From NCBI GenBank assembly GCA_017854855.1, contig JAFMGZ010000016.1, forward strand, positions 1 through 64,000: a stretch of DNA of 64,000 bases, given 5' to 3'. Both the position numbers and the translations under genes were made by a program. Position 1 is the first letter of the stretch, and the number at the start of each line of letters is the position of its first letter. Positions 45,538-54,468 of this stretch are shown here, one piece after another. The stretch comes from Sulfitobacter sp. (GTDB lineage: Bacteria > Pseudomonadota > Alphaproteobacteria > Rhodobacterales > Rhodobacteraceae). The notes beneath the pieces are model-generated. The model was given only the letters and a program-made list of their open reading frames with translations. It was not told the DNA's origin and did no database searches.

Positions 45538-47112
45538 TCAGATATCCACCTGAATGAGATAGGGCGAAGAACTGGCAAGACCGGTTTCAAGCGCAAGTTC
45601 AAAGGCCTCGCAATCCGCGACCTGACAGGCCTCGACGCCCATGGATTGCGCCATTTGCACCCATTGCAGGTCGGGACGGTCCAGCGACAGCATATCAATT
45701 GCACGCGGACCCGGATTGCCGACACCGACATTGGTCAGTTCACCGCGCAGGATCTGGTAGCTGCGGTTGGCAAAGATCACGATCGTGATGTCCAGATCTT
45801 CCCGCGCCATCGTCCAGAGTGCCTGAACCGTATACATGGCACTGCCATCGCCAATCAGGCCCAGCACCTTGCGATCCGGACAGGCAACCGCAGCCCCGAT
45901 TGCAACAGGCATGCCATAGCCAATGGACCCGCCGCAATTGTTCAGCCAGGTGTGGCGCGGCGCACCTGCGGTTGCGGGAAAGAAGCTCCGACCTGTTGTG
46001 ACGGATTCGTCCACCACAATCGCATCCTGCGGGATCATCCGGCCCAGCACTGCGGCGATGTTATCTGCCGCCAATTTGCCCGTGGGACGATCCGGCAAGG
46101 CCGCGGCGGCGACAAACGCAGGGTCCACCCCGGTGGCATCCACAGCCTCGGCGAGGCGGGCAAGCGCGGCTGTCAGATCGGTTGTGGGATGGGCAAGCTC
46201 CAGGATCGCCGCATCATCGCGGGTCAGTACCGCAGGTTTGCCGGGATAGGCGAAAAATCCAATCGGTGCACGGGCCCCTATCAGCACAATGCGTTTGAAC
46301 GGATCAAGCACCTTTAGCGCCTGATCAATCGGATAGGGCACCCGGCCGATGCTGACCCGTCCCGCCCCCCGCTCAAGCCGCGCATTGGACCATTCTGACA
46401 GGATCGCGCAGCCGGTCTTGGCTGCAATCTGACCTGCGACCTTTAGGTTCTCTTCGCTCAGGGCAGCGCCACCCAGCAACAGCAGGCTGTCAGGGCCGGC
46501 CAAGGCTTCGACAGCGGACGGCAATGCAGCAAGATTGAAATCCAGTTTGGTGGCAGGCGTGCGCGGGGCCGCGACAATGCCCCCTTCGGTCCATGCAGTG
46601 TCACTGGGCAGGATTAGCGTGGCCACCTGGCCCGGCGCGATATTGGCCGCATGTACCGCATCTGCCGCATCCGCACCCACGTCGGTGGCTGAGGTCGAAC
46701 TATGCACCCAATGCGAGACGGGGCGCGCAATCCCCTGAATGTCCGATGTCAGCGGCGCGTCCAGTTCGATGTGGCTGGCGGCATGTTCGCCCACGATATT
46801 CACAACACCTGATCCCGCCTTCTTGGCGTTATGCAAGTTGGACAGACCATTGGCCAATCCCGGCCCCAGATGCAAAAGCGTACAGGCCGGTTTGCCCGCC
46901 ATCCGGTAATAGCCATCCGCAGCCCCCGTCGCCACGCCTTCTTGCAGGGTCAGCACGCTTCGCATGCCGGGGATATGATCAAGTGCCGCGACAAAATGCA
47001 TCTCCGAGGTGCCGGGATTTGAAAAACACGCCTCAACGCCGCTGCCGATCAGCGAATGCACAAGGCTTTCTGCGCCGTTCATCGGCACGGGGGTATCTTT
47101 GGTCTTTGTCAC
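45538..47112 (-). CDS. Thiamine-diphosphate-dependent enzyme (acetolactate synthase-like)
   Basis: 524 aa, three-domain ThDP enzyme. The N-terminal Pyr domain has the cofactor-activating Glu58 in TLQEGVATGAADGYYR. The C-terminal PP domain has the Mg-ThDP motif from GDGSAMYTVQ to FANRSYQIL. Acetolactate synthase-like decarboxylases of this length often work on 2-oxo acids or oxalyl/benzoylformate-type substrates. GTG 47112, with AAAGG 7 nt upstream, is preferred; ATG 47139 would overlap the preceding gene by 11 bp, and ATG 47082 lacks a good site. It lies within the five-gene operon. Confidence 0.87.
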   Translation of the reverse strand: MTKTKDTPVPMNGAESLVHSLIGSGVEACFSNPGTSEMHFVAALDHIPGMRSVLTLQEGVATGAADGYYRMAGKPACTLLHLGPGLANGLSNLHNAKKAGSGVVNIVGEHAASHIELDAPLTSDIQGIARPVSHWVHSSTSATDVGADAADAVHAANIAPGQVATLILPSDTAWTEGGIVAAPRTPATKLDFNLAALPSAVEALAGPDSLLLLGGAALSEENLKVAGQIAAKTGCAILSEWSNARLERGAGRVSIGRVPYPIDQALKVLDPFKRIVLIGARAPIGFFAYPGKPAVLTRDDAAILELAHPTTDLTAALARLAEAVDATGVDPAFVAAAALPDRPTGKLAADNIAAVLGRMIPQDAIVVDESVTTGRSFFPATAGAPRHTWLNNCGGSIGYGMPVAIGAAVACPDRKVLGLIGDGSAMYTVQALWTMAREDLDITIVIFANRSYQILRGELTNVGVGNPGPRAIDMLSLDRPDLQWVQMAQSMGVEACQVADCEAFELALETGLASSSPYLIQVDI

Positions 47113-47128
47113 GATTTCACCTTTGTTC

Positions 47129-48058
47129 TCAGAGCCCATGCTCTGCCTTGAGCTGGATCAGTTCCACCAATGCTGCATCACGTCTTTGGATCAGCGTTTC
47201 TTGATCTTGGTTCAATAATTCCTGCGCGACCCCTGCAACCAGCGTCGCCTTGAGCGCCTCGGTCAAAGGCGCGGTGCCCAACGCCTTCCATCGCGCCTCT
47301 TGGGTGGGGCCAAGGTGGTCGAGGTAATGCTGATAGCCCCCCGCACCGCCGCCCAGATGATAGGTCAGATGCGGCCCCATAAAGGCCCAGCGCATGCCCG
47401 GACCATAGGCAATCGCCTTGTCCACACTTTCAACATCCGCGATGCCCTCTGCAACCAGATAGACCGCCTCGCGGTAGAGCGCAGAGGTCAGCCGGTTGGC
47501 CAGATGCCCCGGTACTTCCTTTTTGACCCGGATCGTCACCCGGCGCATCTGTGCGTAAAATGCCTCTGCTGCAACGATTGCCACCTCTGAGGTGGCATTC
47601 CCGCCCACCAATTCCACCATCGGGACCAGATGGGGCGGGTTCATCGGATGGGCGACCAGAATGCGGTCAGGATGCCTGGCCCCCATCTGAATATCGCTAG
47701 CCATCAGGGACGACGTGCTGGACGCGATCACCACATCAGCACCAATCACCCTTTCGATTTGCTGCACCAGGTCGCGTTTGGTCTCAATCCGGTCCGGGCC
47801 GTTTTCCTGTATGAACTCAGCATCCGCCAAGGCGTCCAAATCACTCGTGACGTGGGCAAGGCGCGGATCATCCGCTTCGGTCAGCCCCAGAGTCTTGAGG
47901 TTAGGCCACGCGGCGGCAACGAACCTTTCCAGACGGTCCTGCGTTCGCGGATCTGGATCGACGACCGTCACATCCAATCCGCGCGCCAGGAACAAACTGG
48001 CCCAACTCATGCCAATCAGCCCGCCGCCCAGAACGCCAACCCTTTGAATAGAGGTCAT
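47129..48058 (-). CDS. 3-hydroxyacyl-CoA dehydrogenase family protein (lambda-crystallin / L-gulonate 3-dehydrogenase-like)
   Basis: 309 aa NAD-dependent enzyme. The dinucleotide fold is GVLGGGLIGMSWASLFLARG near the N-terminus. The catalytic region contains ENGPDRIETKRDL and AHPMNPPHLVPMVELVGG, whose His belongs to the catalytic pair of the family; the HPxNPP form resembles lambda-crystallin/L-gulonate 3-dehydrogenase and carnitine dehydrogenase more than fatty acid enzymes. So the substrate is likely a free 3-hydroxy acid. ATG 48058 overlaps the acyl-CoA synthetase stop in ATGA; second gene of the operon. Confidence 0.87.
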   Translation of the reverse strand: MTSIQRVGVLGGGLIGMSWASLFLARGLDVTVVDPDPRTQDRLERFVAAAWPNLKTLGLTEADDPRLAHVTSDLDALADAEFIQENGPDRIETKRDLVQQIERVIGADVVIASSTSSLMASDIQMGARHPDRILVAHPMNPPHLVPMVELVGGNATSEVAIVAAEAFYAQMRRVTIRVKKEVPGHLANRLTSALYREAVYLVAEGIADVESVDKAIAYGPGMRWAFMGPHLTYHLGGGAGGYQHYLDHLGPTQEARWKALGTAPLTEALKATLVAGVAQELLNQDQETLIQRRDAALVELIQLKAEHGL

Positions 48059-49623
48059 TTTGTGGCCTCTTCCCAAAAGGGGGCCTTGAGCTCTCGCTTT
48101 AGGATCTTGCCGATGGAGCTGCGCGGCAGGCTGTCACGCAGCGCCACCTGTGACAAACGCTGGCTCTTGCCCAACTGGGCGTTGGCGCGGTCACGAATAT
48201 CTGCGGGGCTGCGTTCGGCCCCGGCGCGCAGAACCACCAAACCGTATGGTGTCTCGCCCCAGTCTGCGGATGGCACACCGATCACAGCGGCATCCGTGAC
48301 ATCCGGATCAGACAGCAGCACGCGCTCCAGATCATCGGCATAGATGTTCAGCCCACCTGAGATGATCATGTCTTTCTTGCGATCAGACAGGATCAGATAG
48401 CCATCCTCGTCAAAGCGGCCCATATCGCCGGATCGGAAATAGGCCAGACCGTCCGCATCATGCCACAGGTAGTCACGGGTCAGATCATCGCGGCCGAAAT
48501 AGCCCACCATCATGGCCGGCCCCCTGCCGCAGATCTCGCCTATGGCCCCGGCAGGCACTTCGGCTCCGGCGTCATCTATCAGCCGGATCTGCGTGTTGGG
48601 CGCGGGTTTTCCCACCGTATGCAGCTTGTCCGGGGTCTCATCCGCGACCAAAACGGTCACACCGCCACCTTCGGTCAGTCCGTAATATTCGATCAACTTG
48701 CCCGGAAAACGCGCCAGCACATCCGCCTTTACATCCGCCCGCAGCGGTGCCGAGGTTGAGAATTTGACCCGCATCGAAGACAGGTCAAACCGATCAAAAT
48801 TCGGCACTTCCATGATGCGCTTGTATTGCACAGGAACAAGCATGGTATGGGTGATCCGCTCTCGCTGTACGATTTCAAGATACGCGGACGCGTCGAATTT
48901 TGCCATCAGATGAACAGTTGAACCGCCAAACAGCGTCGGCAGGAAAGAAACGATTGTCGTGTTGGAATACAGCGGCGTCGACAGCAGCGTGCGGGCATTA
49001 TCATCATAACCGTTGGGCGTGACCCGGTCCATCTGGGCCGCACGCATCCAGTGACTGTGCAAGATCCCCTTGGGCGTACCGGTGGTGCCCGAGGAATAGA
49101 TCAGATTGAAGGCATCGGTCATCTGGATGGGAACAAGCGGGTCGTCCACGGTGGCACCCTGCAGCGCAGGTGCCAGCGGTTCAAACGCCGGATGGTCAAA
49201 ATCAATGGCATAGCGGGCCAGATCCAGCCCAGCTGCGAAACCGTCCACAAGTGACAGATATTGATCAGCCACAAACAGCGCCCTTGCACCGCAATCGGTC
49301 AGCATCTTTTCCAATGCGTCGGGCGATGCCATCGTTGACAGGGGCGTCACACAGCCCCCTGCCCGTAGAATTCCCATAAAGAGGGCCGCGTAAACGTCTG
49401 AATTTGGGGAAAGAACCGCGATGTTGTCGCCCTTTTTCAGCCCCCCATCCAACAACAGATTTGCGACCTGATTGATCTGACGGTCAAACGCACTCCAGCT
49501 GAGCCGGACATCGCCGCAGACGATTGCCATCTTTTCAGGATGCGCCTGCGCATTGGCACGAATGGCATCGACCAACGTTGTCGTTGGCTCTGTTTCAGGG
49601 GCGGGGTGTCGAAAGAGGCTCAT
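48055..49623 (-). CDS. AMP-binding acyl-CoA synthetase family protein
   Basis: 522 aa adenylate-forming ligase that activates a carboxylic acid to its acyl-adenylate and CoA thioester. Motifs seen: YSSGTTGTPKG (P-loop), YGLTEGGG, YFRSGDMGRFDEDGYLILSDRKKDMI, and the catalytic Lys in SSIGKILKREL at the C-terminus. The first gene of the operon; about 210 bp upstream, before the LysE stop, should hold the operon promoter, but no clear one was seen. Substrate not deducible. Confidence 0.9.
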   Translation of the reverse strand: MSLFRHPAPETEPTTTLVDAIRANAQAHPEKMAIVCGDVRLSWSAFDRQINQVANLLLDGGLKKGDNIAVLSPNSDVYAALFMGILRAGGCVTPLSTMASPDALEKMLTDCGARALFVADQYLSLVDGFAAGLDLARYAIDFDHPAFEPLAPALQGATVDDPLVPIQMTDAFNLIYSSGTTGTPKGILHSHWMRAAQMDRVTPNGYDDNARTLLSTPLYSNTTIVSFLPTLFGGSTVHLMAKFDASAYLEIVQRERITHTMLVPVQYKRIMEVPNFDRFDLSSMRVKFSTSAPLRADVKADVLARFPGKLIEYYGLTEGGGVTVLVADETPDKLHTVGKPAPNTQIRLIDDAGAEVPAGAIGEICGRGPAMMVGYFGRDDLTRDYLWHDADGLAYFRSGDMGRFDEDGYLILSDRKKDMIISGGLNIYADDLERVLLSDPDVTDAAVIGVPSADWGETPYGLVVLRAGAERSPADIRDRANAQLGKSQRLSQVALRDSLPRSSIGKILKRELKAPFWEEATK

Positions 49624-49835
49624 TCAAAGGTTCCAATTTTCGCTGAAGGGCAAGCGGTCGGGGCATCACGCAGGCCGCGTCTTTGGCACCACGACATCAT
49701 TCGCACACGCTTGGCAAGGCCCGCAGCATGGGCAGAAGGCGCGCAGAGCGCCTCGGTCGGGAAAGGTGAAAATCGTGGCATCGCTATGTCCTCCTATTTC
49801 TCAAACGTCACATCACGCCATATTGTGCCCGCAGA

Positions 49836-50426
49836 CTAGACTTGGGCAATGATCGCCAGGATCACCACCAGCATCATCGAAGAGGCCATCGCAATGTTGA
49901 TGACCCGGTGACTGCGCGGTGACAGGTTCAGCCGGTGCACCGACACCCCCGCCCAAAGCCACGCCAGATGGATCGGAACCCATATCGCATTCATGATGAC
50001 GAATTTCAGCGCAACCTCGGTCAGGTAGCTGCCGGGCAAAAAGGCAAACCCCGTGAACAATGCCGTGCTCACCGCATAGGCCTTGGGGTTGATGATCTGC
50101 AAAAGGATGCCGCCCCAGACCCCCGGTGCCTGCGTCTTTTCGATAAAGGCCAACCGCGCCCCGGCAAATGCGATGCGCAGCGCCAGGTAGGTCAGATAGC
50201 CAAAAGACAGCGCAAACAGCACAATGCGGATGCGCGGGTCAGCAAGGACCAGCGCCGCCAGCCCACTGACCACCATGACCGCCACCAGATTGTTGCCTAG
50301 GAACAATCCCGTGACATAACGCGCGCCCGCACGAAATCCAAAGCCCGCCCCCACCCCGGCAGTCGACAGGACCCCCGGACCGGGTGTGATGATCAGAAAA
50401 AAGACAGCGGCGGCAAAACCCAACAT
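49836..50426 (-). CDS. LysE-family translocator
   Basis: 196 aa inner-membrane exporter with about six helices. The N-terminal motif FFLIITPGPGVLSTAGVGAGFGFRAGARYVTG matches the conserved first part of the LysE/RhtB family. Members export amino acids or related metabolites. It has its own upstream gap of 123 bp, so an operon with the transaldolase-like gene is uncertain. Confidence 0.9.
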   Translation of the reverse strand: MLGFAAAVFFLIITPGPGVLSTAGVGAGFGFRAGARYVTGLFLGNNLVAVMVVSGLAALVLADPRIRIVLFALSFGYLTYLALRIAFAGARLAFIEKTQAPGVWGGILLQIINPKAYAVSTALFTGFAFLPGSYLTEVALKFVIMNAIWVPIHLAWLWAGVSVHRLNLSPRSHRVINIAMASSMMLVVILAIIAQV

Positions 50427-50549
50427 GACGTATGGTTAGGCGCTTCGTATTCACATCGCAATATGCCGGGCAGGCAGGGATAACTTTCCTAACGTCACTC
50501 TGTCGAAACACAAAGCTGCAAGGTCGGTCCATACGCCGGGACGGATACC

Positions 50550-51212
50550 TCAGGACGTGGCAATCGCCTGTTCGAAGGCGTCGAATGCGTCCACGCTGTT
50601 TTGGCACGTCAGCAGGTCCCGCGCCACGGCCGGTGCAATGGTAAAGTGATCATGGCCCAGATGTGCCAATGTCACCATTTGCGCGGCTGAACGCAGTGAC
50701 GCCACCAATACCTTGCATTCCCGGGCGCTGTTTCGGTTGATCGCGGCCATGGCGCTCAGATGCGCCTCAGCGTCAATCCCCGCTTCCTTCATCCGGCCAA
50801 AATAGGGCGCGATAAAATCGGCCCCCAGCGCCTGTGCAACGAACATCTGCTTGGCGTCATAACAGGCCGTCATCAATATGCGCCCGCCCAGTGCCTTTAT
50901 GGCAGGGGTGGCACGGATCGCATCCTCAACCAGTGGGATTTTGACGATTGTTTCGATGCCCGCAGACCTGCCCGCCTGATAAAAATCCTCGGCCCATTGC
51001 AGGTAGCCGGACGGGGGGCCATAGACCTGAGCATAAAATTCCCGTGCGCCCAGATCACGGGCACGCGATGCCATGTTGGCCCAATTGATTGACGGGTAAT
51101 CAAGCCCCGCCCGCACGGCCAGCAACGGGTTGGTCGTAATGCCATGAAACAGCCCCGTTGGCATCAGATCATCCCATGCCGCAATGTCGGCCGTATCGAG
51201 ATAAAGCGTCAT
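50550..51212 (-). CDS. Short transaldolase-like protein (fructose-6-phosphate aldolase type)
   Basis: 220 aa, the length of the single-domain Fsa/TalC-type enzymes. Class I aldolase-type features: TLYLDTADIAAWDDL and FHGITTNPLLA at the N-terminus, the Schiff-base Lys in ETIVKIPLVEDA, and ACYDAKQMFVAQALGADFIAPYFGRM. It overlaps the PfkB gene by 4 bp and follows it in transcription, so the kinase probably makes the phosphorylated substrate. The Fsa-like reaction on a dihydroxyacetone-type or sugar phosphate is inferred. Confidence 0.87.
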   Translation of the reverse strand: MTLYLDTADIAAWDDLMPTGLFHGITTNPLLAVRAGLDYPSINWANMASRARDLGAREFYAQVYGPPSGYLQWAEDFYQAGRSAGIETIVKIPLVEDAIRATPAIKALGGRILMTACYDAKQMFVAQALGADFIAPYFGRMKEAGIDAEAHLSAMAAINRNSARECKVLVASLRSAAQMVTLAHLGHDHFTIAPAVARDLLTCQNSVDAFDAFEQAIATS

Positions 51213-52180
51213 ATCGCCCCGCGCGCCAATGCATCATCAATAGCGCCGGCAGTTGGCGGGTTGCAGCCTGCCTTGGTGCAGTTCAGGCAGGCGGCGAAAA
51301 CCCCGCGCAGCACCAATGCCTGCAAATGTGCGCTCTGCAACGTTTCAAGGCCCCGCATCGACAAAAGGCCGTGCTGCACCAGATACGCCAGAATGGTCGC
51401 CATAAAGGTATCACCGGCACCAATCGTGTCTGACAGGGTATCAAACGCAGGGTTCCTCACCGCGACATGCAGATCACCCGACCAGCATTCAGCGCCCTCT
51501 GGCCCCTTGGTCAATGCCACCAGCCGCGCACCGGTCGCGGCGCGCAATGCCTTTGACGCGTCCTGAAGGCTGAGGCCTGGATAGATCCATGCCAAGTCTT
51601 CATCGCTCAGCTTGACAATGGATGCCGATGCCAAAAGCCGCATCAGCCGCGCGCGGTAGCCCAGCGGATCATCAATCAGTGAGGCGCGGACATTTGGGTC
51701 AAGCGATGTTGTCATGCCTTGGCGCGCTGCCGTATGAAATGCTGTTTCCCACGCCTCCGCATCGTCCCCGCCCGCAAACGCCAAAGAGCCTGCATGAAAA
51801 TGCGTGGCCCCTTGGGGCATGGTGGCAATGATGCCTTGGGCCGTGACGCATCGCTCTGCGGTGGTGTCACGGTGAAAGACATAAGAGGGCACGCCGTCCT
51901 TCAGCGTGACCACTGCGCGTGTCGTAGGTTCAGGTCGGCGGGCACCTGCCAGCGCGACACCTTCATCGGTCAGGTTCTCTGCCAACCTTTGGCCAAAGTC
52001 ATCGGTCGACACCGGCGTCAGGTAATGCGGCCGCAGCCCTTGCCGGGCAAGTGCAATGGCCACGTTGTAAGGTGACCCGCCCAGACTATCGGTGCACGCG
52101 ACACCGCCATCAGAAGCCGTGGTTTGCACGGTATCTATCAGGTTCTCCCCGCCGATTGTGATGATGGGACCGGCCTGCAT
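51209..52180 (-). CDS. PfkB-family carbohydrate kinase
   Basis: 323 aa ribokinase-fold kinase, fructokinase-like. The N-terminal motif GGSPYNVAIALARQGL binds substrate; the C-terminal DTIGAGDTFMATILAYL holds the anion hole and the catalytic Asp. An NCTKAGCNPPTAG tail is common in sugar kinases of the family. ATG 52180 is used because family homology starts there; in-frame ATGs at 52216 and 52252 are alternatives, and none has a strong ribosome-binding site. It is coupled to the transaldolase-like gene by a 4-bp overlap. Confidence 0.87.
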   Translation of the reverse strand: MQAGPIITIGGENLIDTVQTTASDGGVACTDSLGGSPYNVAIALARQGLRPHYLTPVSTDDFGQRLAENLTDEGVALAGARRPEPTTRAVVTLKDGVPSYVFHRDTTAERCVTAQGIIATMPQGATHFHAGSLAFAGGDDAEAWETAFHTAARQGMTTSLDPNVRASLIDDPLGYRARLMRLLASASIVKLSDEDLAWIYPGLSLQDASKALRAATGARLVALTKGPEGAECWSGDLHVAVRNPAFDTLSDTIGAGDTFMATILAYLVQHGLLSMRGLETLQSAHLQALVLRGVFAACLNCTKAGCNPPTAGAIDDALARGAI

Positions 52181-52483
52181 TGAAATCTTGCGCCCTCGCT
52201 TTGGTGAAAACTGCATGGACAAACCTGCGGCCCAGCAGCGCGGCATCCCCAAGCACAGGCAAGGGGCCGGAAACCTGATAGCCCATCAGCAAAATTGCGA
52301 CAATCACCTATATCAAAGCCGCCCAGCGCGCGCAGTGCACCCATACCGTTCCTGTATGATATCGCAGTCAAAGCGCCACTGCACAGATCGAAACGATATC
52401 CGTCTGGAATGGACGATCCGAAAAATCCTTTTCCTTCTGTCCTGATTTGCCCCAAGGTTGGCCAAAACAAGCGAGGGCTATTC
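52181..52483. other. Divergent intergenic region (pfkB / deacylase)
   Basis: About 300 bp with promoters for both directions expected. A 7-bp inverted repeat GATATCG / CGATATC (52358-52364 and 52394-52400) spaced 29 bp apart is the only dyad noted. No gene is supported; part of the region lies in extended frames of the two flanking genes. Confidence 0.4.
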
Positions 52484-53488
52484 ATGTTCAAAGGCGTGAT
52501 CGGATCCATTGATTTTGACCAGCGCGGTGCCACGTCCGGGGTGATCAGTGTGCCCCATTCCGTTGATCGTTCGCCCTACTACCAGATCCAGATACCCTAT
52601 TGGCGGATGCATGCCGGCGATGGCCCCTCCATCCTGTTGCTGGGTGCCAATCACGGTGATGAATACGAAGGACCGCTGGTCCTGACCCAGTTCCTGCAAG
52701 CAGTGACAGACGATGATGTCGCAGGCTCCATCACGATCTTCCCAAGCCTGAATGCACCGGCGGTCGCGGCGCATAGGCGGTGCTCTGCGCTGGATGGGGG
52801 AAACCTGAACCGTTCCTATCCCGGCTCTGCCAGCGGAACGCCCACGGACCAGATTGCCGCTTTCATGGCCGAAGAAATCATTCCACGCCATGATACGGTA
52901 TTTGATTTTCATGCGGGCGGCACGTCGATGGCGCATGTCGCATGCGGGCTGACGCAAAAGTCGCCAGGCCAGGATATTGATGCCGCAACGAAGGCCGCTT
53001 TGAACGCAATGGGTCTGCCCTTTGTCTTCTTGATTGATACGGACGATCACAGCCCCACGGCCATTGGCCAAGCCCGCCGCGCAGGAAAGCTGGCAATCGG
53101 CGGGGAATTCGGCGGCGGCGGCAGCCTGACACCGCAATCCGTGAAGGATACGCAGCAGGCCTTGGAAAATGTTCTGATGCATCTGGGCATCTTGAAACGG
53201 CGGGTGATCTCTGGCGATCAGAAACCGAAGCCAAAGACGCAATTCCTGTCGTTTAACCGGGCCGAGCTGTTCATCTATGCCACGCAGGCAGGCTGGTGCG
53301 AACCGCTGGCAGAGATTGGGGACAGCGTTCGCGCAGGCCAGCCTGCGCTGCGCATCTACAACTTGCTGGCCCCCCAACAGCCCCCCGTTGAACATAGCTT
53401 TATGGCTGACGGTGTGGTGCTGGCCCGGCGCCTGCATGCCCATGTAGAGCCCGGTGATTGCCTGTTTGCCCTTGGCGGCACAACGTAA
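52484..53488 (+). CDS. Succinylglutamate desuccinylase/aspartoacylase family deacylase (DoeB-like)
   Basis: 334 aa zinc-dependent N-acyl amino acid hydrolase. Zinc ligands appear as H57 and E60 in GANHGDEYEG and a later His in VFDFHAGG. The rest, GNLNRSYPG and GKLAIGGEFGGGGSL, fits the M14-like aspartoacylase family, including ectoine-pathway N-acetyl-diaminobutyrate deacetylase. GAGGG lies 6 nt before ATG 52484. No other ectoine gene is nearby, so the substrate stays open. It is divergent from pfkB and convergent with the Sel1 gene (10 bp between stops). Confidence 0.88.
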   Translation: MFKGVIGSIDFDQRGATSGVISVPHSVDRSPYYQIQIPYWRMHAGDGPSILLLGANHGDEYEGPLVLTQFLQAVTDDDVAGSITIFPSLNAPAVAAHRRCSALDGGNLNRSYPGSASGTPTDQIAAFMAEEIIPRHDTVFDFHAGGTSMAHVACGLTQKSPGQDIDAATKAALNAMGLPFVFLIDTDDHSPTAIGQARRAGKLAIGGEFGGGGSLTPQSVKDTQQALENVLMHLGILKRRVISGDQKPKPKTQFLSFNRAELFIYATQAGWCEPLAEIGDSVRAGQPALRIYNLLAPQQPPVEHSFMADGVVLARRLHAHVEPGDCLFALGGTT

Positions 53489-53498
53489 GCTCAGGCCC

Positions 53499-54206
53499 CT
53501 AGCAGCCTCGATATTTCTTCTGAACGCAGGTTCGGGCCAATCGCTCTGCTTTCTGGATTTCCTTGGGCGTCATCTCTTGCGCGATGGCATCTCTGCGCTT
53601 TTGGGCCACGTCAAATCCATGTGATGCGGCGATATTGTACCACATATGCGCCAGTGTATTGCTCTGCGCGATGCCATTTCCCTCACGGTACATGGTGGCC
53701 AAATTGTTCTGGGCCGGTGCGCTGCCGCGTTGCGATGCGGTCCTGTACCACTTTAAGGCTTTCGCATAACTCTGTCGGACACCACGACCTTTTTCGTACA
53801 TATATCCAAGGTTGTTCTGGGCAGATAGGCTGTCGCGTTCGGCCGCCAGCCGGTACCACGTGAAGGCCTGAACATGGTCTTGGGCCACCCCCTTGCCATT
53901 GTCATACATGCTGCCCAGATTGTTCTGGGCAGATGTATTCCCCTTTTCTGCGGCCAACCGGTACCATTTGACGGCCTTGGCATAATCCTTGGCCACACCG
54001 CTGCCTGTATCATACATGTAGCCAAGGTTGGTCTGGGCAAAGACATTCCCCTGCTCTGCCAATGGTCGCCATTCACGCAGGGCCGCCGCATAATCACCCG
54101 CCTCGAACGCCGCCACGCCCCTGGCAAAGTCCTGCGCCCAGACGGGCCGCATCGGGAAGAGAGACAGCACGCTGGCCATGATCAATCCAGAAACGAGGCT
54201 TTTCAT
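53499..54206 (-). CDS. Periplasmic Sel1-repeat protein
   Basis: 235 aa. A signal peptide (SLVSGLIMASVLSLFPMRPVWA) is followed by four to five Sel1-type tetratricopeptide-like repeats of about 36 residues, each with AQxNLGxMYxxGxGV and AxxWYRxAAxxG. Such proteins mediate protein-protein contacts. GGAG precedes ATG 54206. Downstream context gives no partner; a tandem repeat lies in its upstream region. Confidence 0.88.
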   Translation of the reverse strand: MKSLVSGLIMASVLSLFPMRPVWAQDFARGVAAFEAGDYAAALREWRPLAEQGNVFAQTNLGYMYDTGSGVAKDYAKAVKWYRLAAEKGNTSAQNNLGSMYDNGKGVAQDHVQAFTWYRLAAERDSLSAQNNLGYMYEKGRGVRQSYAKALKWYRTASQRGSAPAQNNLATMYREGNGIAQSNTLAHMWYNIAASHGFDVAQKRRDAIAQEMTPKEIQKAERLARTCVQKKYRGC

Positions 54207-54328
54207 GTGATGCTCCACGAAATCACAGCAGATACTTTTGCCGGCATCCTGCGCCGCCGCACTGAGACACACACCATTTGCAGCGTCTGATTGCAAACCT
54301 CAATATGGCAATGTCAGATTAAAGTCCG

Positions 54329-54384
54329 TTCAAATGCCCGTGTTCGAATGCCCGTGTTTGAATGCCTGTGTTCGAATGTATAAG
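54329..54384. repeat. 14-bp tandem repeat array
   Basis: Three complete copies of a unit close to TTCGAATGCCCGTG (54329-54342, 54343-54356, 54357-54370) and a partial fourth copy to about 54378. Copies differ at one or two positions. The array is noncoding and lies about 120 bp upstream of the Sel1 gene start. Its origin could be slippage or a clustered regulatory site. Confidence 0.75.
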
Positions 54385-54468
54385 GTCCGCATCCCCCACG
54401 GGGCAGATCACGTCGCAGGGCACCTAAATCTGTTGAGTTCTGGAGAAAGGTGTAGCCATCCCGCCCGA

